Numbered from the stretch's first letter, positions 1 to 6,134 are shown. The stretch is DNA of 14,213 bases from Rickettsia endosymbiont of Ixodes persulcatus (GCA_027293795.1 JAPYLE010000212.1:1-14213); one strand, 5' to 3'. Numbers and translations: made by a program. Notes: generated by a model from the sequence alone, not told the origin.

Positions 1-81
1 CTTCGCTTGCGTCCAATTCTTATGACTACCCTTGCTGCTGTAGTCGGAGCTTTACCTCATTTTGTGCTTTATGTCTACTAA
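1..81 (+). pseudogene. 3' end of a truncated second copy of the RND efflux transporter gene (enters from the left edge)
   Basis: Bases 1-58 are identical to 551-608 and are read in the same frame, giving LRLRPILMTTLAAVVGALP. After that the sequence switches to an inverted copy of the DNA downstream of the transporter gene, which adds HFVLYVY and a TAA stop at 79-81. Relative to the intact 3' end at 607-742, this copy lacks the last 44 residues, which include the final membrane helix. If the arrangement is real, a second, C-terminally truncated transporter reading frame extends left of the window and is probably not functional. If it is an assembly or amplification chimera, the feature does not exist in the genome. 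Confidence 0.55.
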
Positions 82-109
82 ATTTTACAATTCTATAATT
101 TATTAATCC
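55..109 (-). repeat. Inverted copy of 736-790
   Basis: Base-by-base comparison shows 55-109 is the exact reverse complement of 736-790, which spans the end of the RND gene and the spacer after it. The first four bases (cctc, 55-58) also belong to the direct copy of 551-608, so the join has 4 bp of microhomology. Confidence 0.9.
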
Positions 110-130
110 AATTAAAGTAATAAGTCCGAT
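102..130 (-). repeat. Inverted copy of 431-459
   Basis: 102-130 is the exact reverse complement of 431-459, inside the RND gene. It overlaps the preceding inverted block by 8 bp (attaatcc), again microhomology at the join. From 131 on, the transporter sequence runs forward without interruption. Confidence 0.9.
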
Positions 131-742
131 CTTGCTCCTGATGGAAAAATTGATGACGCAATCGATGAAATCAATAAAATAGCCGCTAAGTTACTTGATC
201 CTAGTAATACTGTAATTGAATATATCGGAGAAATTAAACAAATGAAAGAGGCAGACAGTAATATGCTTATAACATTTGTATTTGCTCTTGTATTTATCTA
301 TTTAGTGCTTGCAGCTCAATTTGAAAATTTTACTGATCCTTTATTAATATTACTTGCCGTACCTTTCTCAATAACCGGCGGTGTACTTGCTCTTTGGCTT
401 GCAGGTAATAGCCTTAATATGTATAGCAATATCGGACTTATTACTTTAATTGGATTAATTACTAAGAATTCTATTATGATAGTAGAATTTGCTAATCAGC
501 TAAGAGAAAAAGGAGTAAAGGTTCGAGAAGCTATAATAGAATCCTCAAAACTTCGCTTGCGTCCAATTCTTATGACTACCCTTGCTGCTGTAGTCGGAGC
601 TTTACCTCTAGTTTTTGCAGACGGGGCCGGTGCTGCTGCTCGTAATTCTATCGGTTTTGTAATAGTTGGAGGATTAAGCATCGGTACTATATTTACAATT
701 TTTGTTATACCCGTAATATATCAAACTTTTAAGAAGGATTAA
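131..742 (+). CDS. RND (HAE1/AcrB-type) multidrug efflux transporter, C-terminal part, 5'-truncated
   Basis: This is the C-terminal fifth of an inner-membrane, proton-driven RND efflux pump, which normally has about 1000 residues and works with a membrane-fusion protein and an outer-membrane channel. The reading frame is open from 116, but credible homology starts at 131 (LAPDGKIDDAIDEINK), the end of the last periplasmic porter subdomain. It continues through the final group of membrane helices with the typical FIYLVLAAQFENFTDP, LIGLITKNSIMIVEFAN and LRPILMTTLAA motifs. The Met at 242 is internal and not a start. The 5' part is missing because 1-130 is rearranged. The stop is TAA at 740-742. 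The proton-relay residues lie in the missing part or in TM10-11 and cannot be judged fully. Substrates are unknown. Confidence 0.85.
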   Translation, partial: LAPDGKIDDAIDEINKIAAKLLDPSNTVIEYIGEIKQMKEADSNMLITFVFALVFIYLVLAAQFENFTDPLLILLAVPFSITGGVLALWLAGNSLNMYSNIGLITLIGLITKNSIMIVEFANQLREKGVKVREAIIESSKLRLRPILMTTLAAVVGALPLVFADGAGAAARNSIGFVIVGGLSIGTIFTIFVIPVIYQTFKKD

Positions 743-828
743 TAAATTATAGAATTGTAAAATTTAGTAGACATAAAGCACAAAATGAGGAATGATTATT
801 TTACGTTTAATGAATATGAGGTCAAAAT

Positions 829-1065
829 ATGTTAATAAATACTTCTAATAATCTGCTTATTACTACTATACATTTACTATCTTCTATAGGTGCTATAAAT
901 TGGGGCTTGGTTGGATTGTTTAATTTTAATTTAGTTACACTTTTATTTGGCTCATTTCCAATTATTGTTACAATACTTTATATAATTATAGGCTTTTGTG
1001 GTGTATATTCTTTCCTTTGTTTAGGTAAGCTATTTTGTAAACCTGGAATAGAAAAGGTGAGGTAA
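829..1065 (+). CDS. DUF378 (YuzA-like) small membrane protein
   Basis: This 78-residue protein has two predicted membrane helices (about 7-30 and 43-66) and the INWGLVGLF motif at 23-31 typical of the DUF378 family. The family's function is unknown. The start is supported by a GAGG ribosome-binding site at 818-821, seven bases before the ATG. It follows the RND gene on the same strand with an 86-bp gap, so it may be read from the same transcript or from its own promoter; no clear promoter is visible. The hydrophilic tail after residue 66 ends in a basic stretch (KPGIEKVR). I infer an inner-membrane location from the helices only. Confidence 0.8.
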   Translation: MLINTSNNLLITTIHLLSSIGAINWGLVGLFNFNLVTLLFGSFPIIVTILYIIIGFCGVYSFLCLGKLFCKPGIEKVR

Positions 1066-1119
1066 AACTGTGTCACTCTGTGGCCGGCATTCATTGTTGT
1101 ATGAATCAGACAACTTGCT

Positions 1120-1225
1120 CGATATCATTCCCGCGGAGGCGGGAAGCTAGAAAAAAACGAAACAATACTAGTAGCATTTATGCTTTTTAATTACTGGATT
1201 CCTGCCTCCGCGGGAATTGATATCG
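1120..1225. repeat. Rickettsia-type palindromic element overlapping the 3' end of rsmE
   Basis: Left arm 1120-1145 and right arm 1199-1225 are near-perfect reverse complements around a CCCGCGGAGGCGGG core, with one mismatch and one single-base gap, separated by about 53 AT-rich bases. The arm sequence belongs to the same family as the elements at 7295-7436 and 9869-9920. The right arm encodes the last residues of RsmE. Confidence 0.85.
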
Positions 1226-1928
1226 TAAGAGCTACTTGTGCTATAGCAGTTATCGCTGCTGTTTCAGCTCGCAGTATATTACTTCCTAAACTTATAGATT
1301 TTGTATTCTTATATGAGGCAAGAAGTTCAAGCTCATCATTAGTAAAACCGCCTTCCGGTCCAATAACAATATCTATATCACTATTATTAAGTGATGATGA
1401 AATTTGTAATATAGAGTTCTCTTCTTTTTCATGTTCATTAGCATATAACATCAAATTATTATTCTTTTTAAGATAATCTTGTAATTTAATAGCTTGCTCA
1501 ATTATCGGGGGAATAAGACGCTCCGATTGCTCTGTCGCTTCAATCACACATTTTGTTAAACGTTCGATATTTACCGATCTAAATTGACACCGCTTGGTAA
1601 TTAACGGAATAATTTTAGTTATACCGAGTTGCGTAGCCATATTTATTGCGAGCATTAATTTATCTTGCTTTATTATAGCAACAGTAAGAGTTAAAGCAGA
1701 TTCTGTATAAGGCTTTTTTAACTGTTCTTTAAGCTTAACCGATAGGTTATTTTTACCTATATCGGTAATTTGTGCTAAAAATTCTCCATCCGTACCGTTA
1801 AAGATACGCAAGCCATCATTTACTTTAAGACGTAGCACCGTTTTAATATAATGAATATGAGCGTTTGCTAATTCTATCTTGCTATTTTCAGCCAAATGAC
1901 TATTAATATATATGCGGTTATATTTCAT
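1191..1928 (-). CDS. rsmE: 16S rRNA (uracil-1498-N3)-methyltransferase
   Basis: RsmE methylates N3 of U1498 in 16S rRNA of the 30S subunit using S-adenosylmethionine. It has 245 residues, the usual family length. An N-terminal PUA-like RNA-binding domain covers about 1-70 (HYIKTVLRLKVNDGLRIFNG). A C-terminal SPOUT/trefoil-knot methyltransferase domain follows, with the diagnostic GPEGGFTNDEL (190-200) and SLGSNILRAETAAI (213-226) SAM-site motifs. The last residues, from about T235 to Q245 (TISIPAEAGIQ), are encoded by the right arm of a palindromic repeat, not by the conserved gene; the knot motifs are upstream and intact, so activity is probably kept. The ATG at 1926-1928 matches the family N terminus (KYNRIYI). 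It diverges from the SDHAF4-like gene, with only 12 bp between the start codons. Confidence 0.93.
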   Translation of the reverse strand: MKYNRIYINSHLAENSKIELANAHIHYIKTVLRLKVNDGLRIFNGTDGEFLAQITDIGKNNLSVKLKEQLKKPYTESALTLTVAIIKQDKLMLAINMATQLGITKIIPLITKRCQFRSVNIERLTKCVIEATEQSERLIPPIIEQAIKLQDYLKKNNNLMLYANEHEKEENSILQISSSLNNSDIDIVIGPEGGFTNDELELLASYKNTKSISLGSNILRAETAAITAIAQVALTISIPAEAGIQ

Positions 1929-1940
1929 ATATTTAGTACT

Positions 1941-2075
1941 ATGGACGATAAAAAAGATAATAATATATCAGAAGAAGAAAATTTGCCAAAAGAAAAAGAA
2001 ATTGGGGGTGTTAAAGGTCTAGAACCGACAAGATACGGCGATTGGCAACATAAAGGTAAAGTCACGGATTTTTAG
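1941..2075 (+). CDS. SDHAF4-like (DUF1674) succinate dehydrogenase assembly factor, 44 residues
   Basis: A short frame encodes 44 residues ending in EIGGVKGLEPTRYGDWQHKG and then KVTDF. The pattern GGxKGxEPTRYGDWxxKGxxxDF is the hallmark of the DUF1674/SDHAF4 (yeast Sdh8) family, which in mitochondria and alphaproteobacteria assists maturation of the flavinylated SdhA subunit of succinate dehydrogenase. The N-terminal half (1-20) is charged and low in complexity, as usual for this family. The ATG at 1941 is preferred; an in-frame ATG at 1896 would add 15 hydrophobic residues and overlap rsmE. No good ribosome-binding site is visible. The TAG stop is formed by the first three bases of the palindrome that follows. 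Confidence 0.85.
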   Translation: MDDKKDNNISEEENLPKEKEIGGVKGLEPTRYGDWQHKGKVTDF

Positions 2076-2237
2076 GTGTTGTGTAGTAAGTTTAAATTAT
2101 TTATATTTTAAGGAATTTTTATGCGAAAATTAATAAGATTTTTGCTGGAATAGTTATCCCTATTTTAAAAAAAATCTTATAATTTGTAGCTAAAAAGAAC
2201 TAAAATAGATTAATTTAAACTTACTACACAACACCTA
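2073..2237. repeat. 165-bp palindromic repeat, copy A
   Basis: The arms 2073-2099 and 2211-2237 are a perfect 27-bp inverted repeat (taggtgttgtgtagtaag and onwards). Inside is a second stem (ataagatttttg at 2133 pairing with aaaaatcttat ending at 2180). The reverse complement of 10103-10264 aligns along the full length, best in the core 2133-2180, so both are copies of one family. The element fills the whole gap between the SDHAF4-like stop and the RatA/Coq10-like start. Confidence 0.9.
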
Positions 2238-2239
2238 CT

Positions 2240-2680
2240 ATGCCCTCATTTGAGCAAATTAAAGTTTTACCTTATAAACCGCAAGAATTATTTGATTTGG
2301 TGTGGGATGTAAAGTCTTATCCTAAATTCTTGCCTTGGTGCGTTGCTTCTAGAATTATTTCAGAAGATAACTATGAGATCATTGCTGAGTTAGTGATCCA
2401 GTTAAAAGGTTTTTCAGAAAAATATAATTCACGAGTTACAAATGCAATAACAGATGATGGAATATATTTGATTGATACGGTAGCTATTTCAGGACCTTTT
2501 AAATATTTAAAAAGTACTTGGCAATTTGTTCCACGCACGGCAGGAACTGAATTAAAATTCTTTATTGATTTTAAAATGAAGTCCGTAATACTGGATAAAT
2601 TAATCGGCACTTATTTTACCAAAGCAACTGAAAAAATGATTGTAGCTTTTGAAAAAAGAGCAAAGGATGCTATTAGATGA
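2240..2680 (+). CDS. RatA/Coq10-family START-domain protein (ubiquinone-binding or ribosome-association type)
   Basis: This 146-residue protein is one SRPBCC/START-like domain with the family signature YPKFLPWC at 27-34 and a C-terminal helix (TKATEKMIVAFEKRA). The family includes mitochondrial Coq10, which binds coenzyme Q and supports respiration, and E. coli RatA, reported to block 70S assembly; annotation pipelines often call it a RatA-family toxin. No antitoxin partner is adjacent, and most alphaproteobacterial homologues are better viewed as Coq10-like lipid-binding proteins. The ATG lies two bases after the end of palindrome copy A, so its ribosome-binding site and probably any promoter would be in the repeat. 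The full domain is present with no truncation. A strong terminator starts right after the TGA. Confidence 0.88.
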   Translation: MPSFEQIKVLPYKPQELFDLVWDVKSYPKFLPWCVASRIISEDNYEIIAELVIQLKGFSEKYNSRVTNAITDDGIYLIDTVAISGPFKYLKSTWQFVPRTAGTELKFFIDFKMKSVILDKLIGTYFTKATEKMIVAFEKRAKDAIR

Positions 2681-2681
2681 A

Positions 2682-2714
2682 AAAGGATAAGTTTTTAACT
2701 TATCCTTTGTTTAT
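2682..2714 (+). terminator. Rho-independent terminator of the RatA/Coq10-like gene
   Basis: A perfect 12-bp stem (aaaggataagtt, 2682-2693, with aacttatccttt, 2697-2708) with a 3-base loop is followed by gtttatt. It begins one base after the stop codon. Confidence 0.85.
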
Positions 2715-2745
2715 TTGTAATTAGAAAGATTTAATAGCTTGAACC

Positions 2746-3162
2746 TTAACAATTAGCATCAACTCCCACTAAAACTATACTTCCTTCTTCTTCATTAGCA
2801 AAATCTAGCTCAATCTGAGCAGCATTATTTAAATAATCATTAAAAGTTTTAATATCTTCTTCTAGGTTTTTTGTAGCAGAATCAACATATTCCGGTATAT
2901 ATTTAATAGCTTCTTTAATTTTAGGAGAGATTATTTTACCTATAGTATTTCCAAAAATTTTTTCTACTGTAAAATCAAGGGCATATTCTGCATAACTAAT
3001 AACTGTATCTTTCAAATCCAAAGCTGATAATATTGCTTCTATATCTGTTACTACTTTTTTAGCTATATTAATAAATTCAAGATATGTTTCTTTAGCCTTT
3101 ATAATAGATGAATAAGTTTTTGGGGCATTGCTACCAAATAAATGTGTAATATATGAAAACAT
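2746..3162 (-). CDS. Hypothetical protein, mostly helical, divergent from the lipase-like gene
   Basis: I do not recognise this 138-residue protein. It has no signal peptide and no clear membrane segment. Most of it (20-115) looks amphipathic-helical, with alternating charged and aliphatic residues (ETYLEFINIAKKVVTDIEAIL, NLEEDIKTFNDYLNNAA). It ends in an acidic patch and SIVLVGVDANC. A good ribosome-binding site (GAGGAAA, minus strand, around 3165-3171) supports the ATG. It diverges from the lipase-like gene, and both tails share the tetrapeptide VGVD and end in Cys. The VGVD match may be chance, but with the shared promoter region it hints at a functional link. It looks lineage-specific. 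Confidence 0.7.
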   Translation of the reverse strand: MFSYITHLFGSNAPKTYSSIIKAKETYLEFINIAKKVVTDIEAILSALDLKDTVISYAEYALDFTVEKIFGNTIGKIISPKIKEAIKYIPEYVDSATKNLEEDIKTFNDYLNNAAQIELDFANEEEGSIVLVGVDANC

Positions 3163-3221
3163 TGTTTCCTCTTTATTAAATTTAAATTACCATATCTCAT
3201 GGTTTTTGAATATAAAAATGC

Positions 3222-3250
3222 ACCATATTACAAAGGTAAACAAATGTCAA
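3222..3250 (-). promoter_or_regulatory. Candidate promoter for the minus-strand hypothetical gene
   Basis: On the minus strand a perfect TTGACA -35 box (3245-3250) is followed 17 bases later by TATGGT (3222-3227). It is mirrored by the plus-strand TTGACA at 3287. Confidence 0.45.
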
Positions 3251-3286
3251 TTTTTATTTTAATAATAACTTAAGTAATATTAATGC

Positions 3287-3315
3287 TTGACATTATATTA
3301 AAAAAATTCCATATT
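3287..3315 (+). promoter_or_regulatory. Candidate promoter for the lipase-like gene
   Basis: A perfect TTGACA -35 box (3287-3292) is followed after 17 bases by CATATT (3310-3315), a 4/6 match to the -10 box. It is 34 bp upstream of the lipase ATG. Confidence 0.55.
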
Positions 3316-3349
3316 TTGTGGTAAAGATAAACTAATATTTGGAATACAA

Positions 3350-4465
3350 ATGAAGGAATTTGAATCTTTAACTATAGCAGAAATTCCTATAAGCGCTATA
3401 AACCATAAGGAATTTGCTCATTTAGGAGTAAATCTTGCGTATAAGACGGATGATACAAATCGATATCTTGCAGAAGCATTAATGACAGATGGTAGTCACT
3501 TAGTGGGTAGTGGTTGGGCAATACTCGCCGCTTCTTGTAATAACGCAAATACAGCTCAATATGGTTATAAAGCTGTTGCATTTATAAATAAGGAAACTAA
3601 AGCCATTCATATTGCTAGTGCCGGTACAAAAGCAGATATGAATGACATATGGGATGATGTACGTATTACTTTCCATTATAATCCTAATAAATTAGTAACA
3701 GTTAAGAAATTTATTGATGAAGTAATTGAAAAAATAGGCGGTATTGAAAAAGCTGCAGAATATATTTTTGATACTAGCGGTCATTCACTTGGAGCAATAG
3801 TTGCGGATTTAACCGGAGTAGAATTACATTCTCGTAATTTAAACTTTAATAAATCCGTAACTTTTGACTCCCCAGGTTCACAAGAAGTAATTAAATACGC
3901 TATAAATCAGGATTTATTTACCGGAAAAGTAACAACCACTCTAGAAGAGTTAGCTAAACATTCTGAGGTATATAATACAAAACCTAGTATTATTAATACT
4001 ACCAATAATCATTCCGGTAAAATACACTTAGTTCTACCGAAAGTAAATAATATCGAGAAGTCAGAATCATCAAAAGCAGAAGAGTGGGGATCATATTTAT
4101 ATAATATGGTTGGTTCTGTTGTTCAAAAAGCTTCAGAATATCTAGGCATTAATAAAATGATGGAAGGGATTGATAATCATAAGTTAAAGAATTTTGCTAA
4201 TTTAGAAGATAAGATTATTTTACCTATAGCTGATTGGGAACAGCAAATATTAGAAAATAATGAATATACCCAACAGCTTAAAGCTATTTCAGGTCATGGT
4301 AAAGATGTATTTTTATTAGATACTTATGTTGAAGATGAGTACTCTAGTATGGTTGGAGTAGATATGCATCATTGGGGATATAGTGATTTACAACAAAATT
4401 GTGCTATGGAAGTTAAACAAATAGGTAACATAACCTCGTATAATAGTATAGAAATTGTATGTTAG
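3350..4465 (+). CDS. Alpha/beta-hydrolase, class 3 lipase-like, GHSLG nucleophile motif
   Basis: This 371-residue protein has the features of a class 3-like lipase fold. A strand-turn AIHIASAGTK (85-94) resembles the oxyanion 'aFRGT' element, a nucleophile elbow GHSLG has Ser146 at its centre (144-148), and a strand VTFDSPGSQE follows. The Asp and His of the triad are expected downstream but cannot be fixed by eye; H221 and H226 are in a suitable region. No N-terminal signal peptide or membrane helix is visible, so if exported it would use a non-Sec route or an internal signal; a cytosolic or secreted lipase, phospholipase or esterase are all possible. The C-terminal 120 residues match nothing I recognise and end in Cys. 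The weak ggaa Shine-Dalgarno fits the ATG. The next small ORF overlaps its end. Confidence 0.72.
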   Translation: MKEFESLTIAEIPISAINHKEFAHLGVNLAYKTDDTNRYLAEALMTDGSHLVGSGWAILAASCNNANTAQYGYKAVAFINKETKAIHIASAGTKADMNDIWDDVRITFHYNPNKLVTVKKFIDEVIEKIGGIEKAAEYIFDTSGHSLGAIVADLTGVELHSRNLNFNKSVTFDSPGSQEVIKYAINQDLFTGKVTTTLEELAKHSEVYNTKPSIINTTNNHSGKIHLVLPKVNNIEKSESSKAEEWGSYLYNMVGSVVQKASEYLGINKMMEGIDNHKLKNFANLEDKIILPIADWEQQILENNEYTQQLKAISGHGKDVFLLDTYVEDEYSSMVGVDMHHWGYSDLQQNCAMEVKQIGNITSYNSIEIVC

Positions 4466-4611
4466 ACAACATTATTTTTGGCATAGCTAGATTTGTAAGA
4501 GGTGCAGCTGATACTGCTTCAAATATAGTAGAAGCTAATAAAAATATAATTTCTACTATTTTAAGTACAAATGAAGATATAGTTAATAATCCTACTTATA
4601 GAGAAACTTGA
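4459..4611 (+). CDS. Small ORF (50 residues) overlapping the lipase-like gene
   Basis: The ATG at 4459 lies 7 bp inside the end of the lipase-like gene in another frame, an arrangement that suits translational coupling. The 50-residue product (MLDNIIFGIARFVRGAADTA at its start) has an amphipathic helical N-terminal half and an Asn/Thr-rich end. It has no recognised domain. It could be a real partner peptide or the remnant of a longer C terminus lost by frameshift. The strong terminator that closes the transcript lies 75 bp further on, so both would be on one mRNA. Confidence 0.45.
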   Translation: MLDNIIFGIARFVRGAADTASNIVEANKNIISTILSTNEDIVNNPTYRET

Positions 4612-4686
4612 TAGCGACTGGATAGTAGTCTCATTAGGAGAAGCGTCATCTTCTGTAACCAAATCATAATTTCAGTATTATAGCTT

Positions 4687-4720
4687 AAATTACCCTCAAT
4701 TATTGAGGGTAATTTTTTAT
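4687..4720 (+). terminator. Rho-independent terminator of the lipase unit, also facing rlmE
   Basis: The stem aaattaccctca (4687-4698) pairs with tgagggtaattt (4704-4715) around a 5-base loop and is followed on the plus strand by a T-rich run. It sits between convergent genes and touches the rlmE stop (4717-4719), so the hairpin may also serve the minus strand, though the T-tract there is poor. Confidence 0.85.
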
Positions 4721-5400
4721 TTCTTATTTAGAGCAACTAAATAGATTTCAGTGGATTCGCTACGGCTGGATGAAGGTTTAAAATGTTTCACCGTCCTAAA
4801 TTCACGCTTCACTTTATTTAATAACTCGTTTTCTGCACCGCCGCGAAAGATTTTAGCAATAAAATGACCTGAAGATTTTAGAACTTTTAAAGCAAATTCA
4901 AAAGCTTGCTCACATAAAAATAGGGTTCTGATATGATCGGTAGCTTTATGACCTATGGTATTTGATGCCATATCACTCATTACTATATCAGCTTTCCCAT
5001 CTAAAGCCTGAATAATTAATTCTTCCGTATCTTCTTCAAAAAAGTCTTTTTGAAAAAACTCAACTCCGACAATAGGTTCGATTGCTAATAAATCGATAGA
5101 GATTATTTTATTATTTAGACTATTATCCGAAGCTTTAATAAGCTTGGAAGCTACTTGGCTCCATCCGCCAGGAGCTGTTCCTAAATCAACAACTTTCATA
5201 TTAGGAGTAAAAAGTTTAAATTTTTCATGAATTTCAAGCAGTTTATACGCAGCTCTTGATCTAAAGCCTTGGGTACGTGCCTTTGCAACATACGGATCAT
5301 TTAATTGGCGTCTGAGCCAGTTATTAGAGGAGACGGTACGTTTTTTAGAAGTCTTAACTCTAACAAATTTATTTCTATAACCGCTTAAGTTATTTGTCAT
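4717..5400 (-). CDS. rlmE: 23S rRNA (uridine-2552-2'-O)-methyltransferase
   Basis: RlmE (FtsJ/RrmJ) 2'-O-methylates U2552 in the A-loop of 23S rRNA during late 50S assembly, using SAM. The 227-residue protein carries the SAM-binding motif DLGTAPGGW (72-80) and the full K-D-K-E catalytic set: K53 in SRAAYKL, D143 in SDMASNT, K183 in FIAKIFRGG and E218 in STEIYLVA. A basic N-terminal extension of about 35 residues (KTSKKRTVSSNNWLRRQLNDP) precedes the core, as is common in alphaproteobacteria. Its ATG overlaps the nusB stop in an ATGA, showing translational coupling in a nusB-rlmE operon. Confidence 0.96.
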   Translation of the reverse strand: MTNNLSGYRNKFVRVKTSKKRTVSSNNWLRRQLNDPYVAKARTQGFRSRAAYKLLEIHEKFKLFTPNMKVVDLGTAPGGWSQVASKLIKASDNSLNNKIISIDLLAIEPIVGVEFFQKDFFEEDTEELIIQALDGKADIVMSDMASNTIGHKATDHIRTLFLCEQAFEFALKVLKSSGHFIAKIFRGGAENELLNKVKREFRTVKHFKPSSSRSESTEIYLVALNKK

Positions 5401-5867
5401 GGGATTTTTTTATTTTCTTTTGCTATTTTATCTAATATGGAATTAACAAAACCGATCTCGTGTTCATTTAACATATCATTTGCTATGTCCGTATATTCGT
5501 TGATTACTACTTTAGTAGGCGTAGTAGGGCAAAATAATAGCTCACATATACTAACACGAAATAAAGCTCGGAGTAAGATCGGCATATGTGCAGGATCTTT
5601 ATCATTTGTTAAATGATTGTCGATAATTTCATCTAGTTTATTAATATTTTCAAATACTGACTTTACCAGCATTTTAAAATGACTTATACTTAATGATATT
5701 TTTAAATTCTCCGGTAAATCTGTTATAGAATTATTATTTTGATAAAAAGAAAGTACGTTCTGCAATATATCTTCCATATCTTGATTATCTTGTAATATAT
5801 GTTGATACATAGCCTGCACTGCTGCAATACGTGCAATTGACTTTTTATTAATTTTATTTGAACCCAT
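5397..5867 (-). CDS. nusB: Transcription antitermination factor NusB
   Basis: NusB with NusE (S10) binds boxA RNA and supports antitermination on rRNA operons. The 156-residue all-helical protein shows the family pattern: SIARIAAVQAMYQ near the N terminus, ALFRVSICELLFC in the middle, and VVINEYTDIANDMLNEHEIG followed by FVNSILDKIAKE near the C terminus. Length and start (MGSNKINKKS) agree with the family. It is the first gene of a two-gene minus-strand operon and overlaps rlmE by 4 bp. The region just upstream (5896-6068) is occupied by a nested palindromic repeat, so the promoter must lie between about 5868 and 5895 or within the repeat. Confidence 0.95.
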   Translation of the reverse strand: MGSNKINKKSIARIAAVQAMYQHILQDNQDMEDILQNVLSFYQNNNSITDLPENLKISLSISHFKMLVKSVFENINKLDEIIDNHLTNDKDPAHMPILLRALFRVSICELLFCPTTPTKVVINEYTDIANDMLNEHEIGFVNSILDKIAKENKKIP

Positions 5868-5895
5868 AGAGAAAAGAATTTTAAAATTTAATTTT

Positions 5896-6068
5896 CGTCA
5901 TTGTGAGGGAGTATTATTGCGTAGTTTGAGTTTCTCATTGTTTGTCATCCCGCGACTTAATCGTGGGATTCAGTCTTTTTTTGATTTTTTTCTGGATACC
6001 GTGGTCAAGCCACGGTATAACACTGAACACATTTTTCGATTCACGCAACAATATCACTCGCAATGACG
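5896..6068. repeat. Palindromic element (outer), with another palindrome nested inside
   Basis: Outer arms 5896-5923 (cgtcattgtgagggagtatt and on) and 6042-6068 are inverted copies with a few mismatches. Together with flanking AT-rich sequence this element fills most of the 267-bp nusB-rseP gap. Confidence 0.8.
5943..6022. repeat. Inner palindromic element nested in the outer one
   Basis: The inner arms begin tgtcatcccgcgacttaatc at 5943 and end at 6022 (reverse complement tgttataccgtggcttgacc). Each arm holds its own small hairpin: cccgcgac/gtcgtggg-like at 5949-5967, and taccgtgg with ccacggta at about 5997-6017. Hence four short stems fold in one locus. Confidence 0.75.
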
Positions 6069-6134
6069 GAATGATACCTATAACCTTGCAACTTATACCT
6101 TAAAATAATTTATTAGTAAACTTATAAAAATTTT

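Noticed and set aside
242..742. RND fragment as a complete small gene starting at the ATG at 242
   Set aside because: Transporter homology clearly continues upstream in frame to 131, and the Met is internal.
1180..1476. Plus-strand ORF of 98 codons
   Set aside because: It is antisense to rsmE, which is strongly supported; the frame has no family resemblance.
1896..2075. Longer start for the SDHAF4-like gene at ATG 1896
   Set aside because: It would overlap rsmE by 33 bp and add a hydrophobic stretch not expected in the family; the ATG at 1941 gives the typical charged N terminus.
2240..2680. Toxin-antitoxin system based on the RatA label
   Set aside because: No antitoxin gene is adjacent, and the family is equally Coq10-like; calling it a toxin would be naming without evidence.
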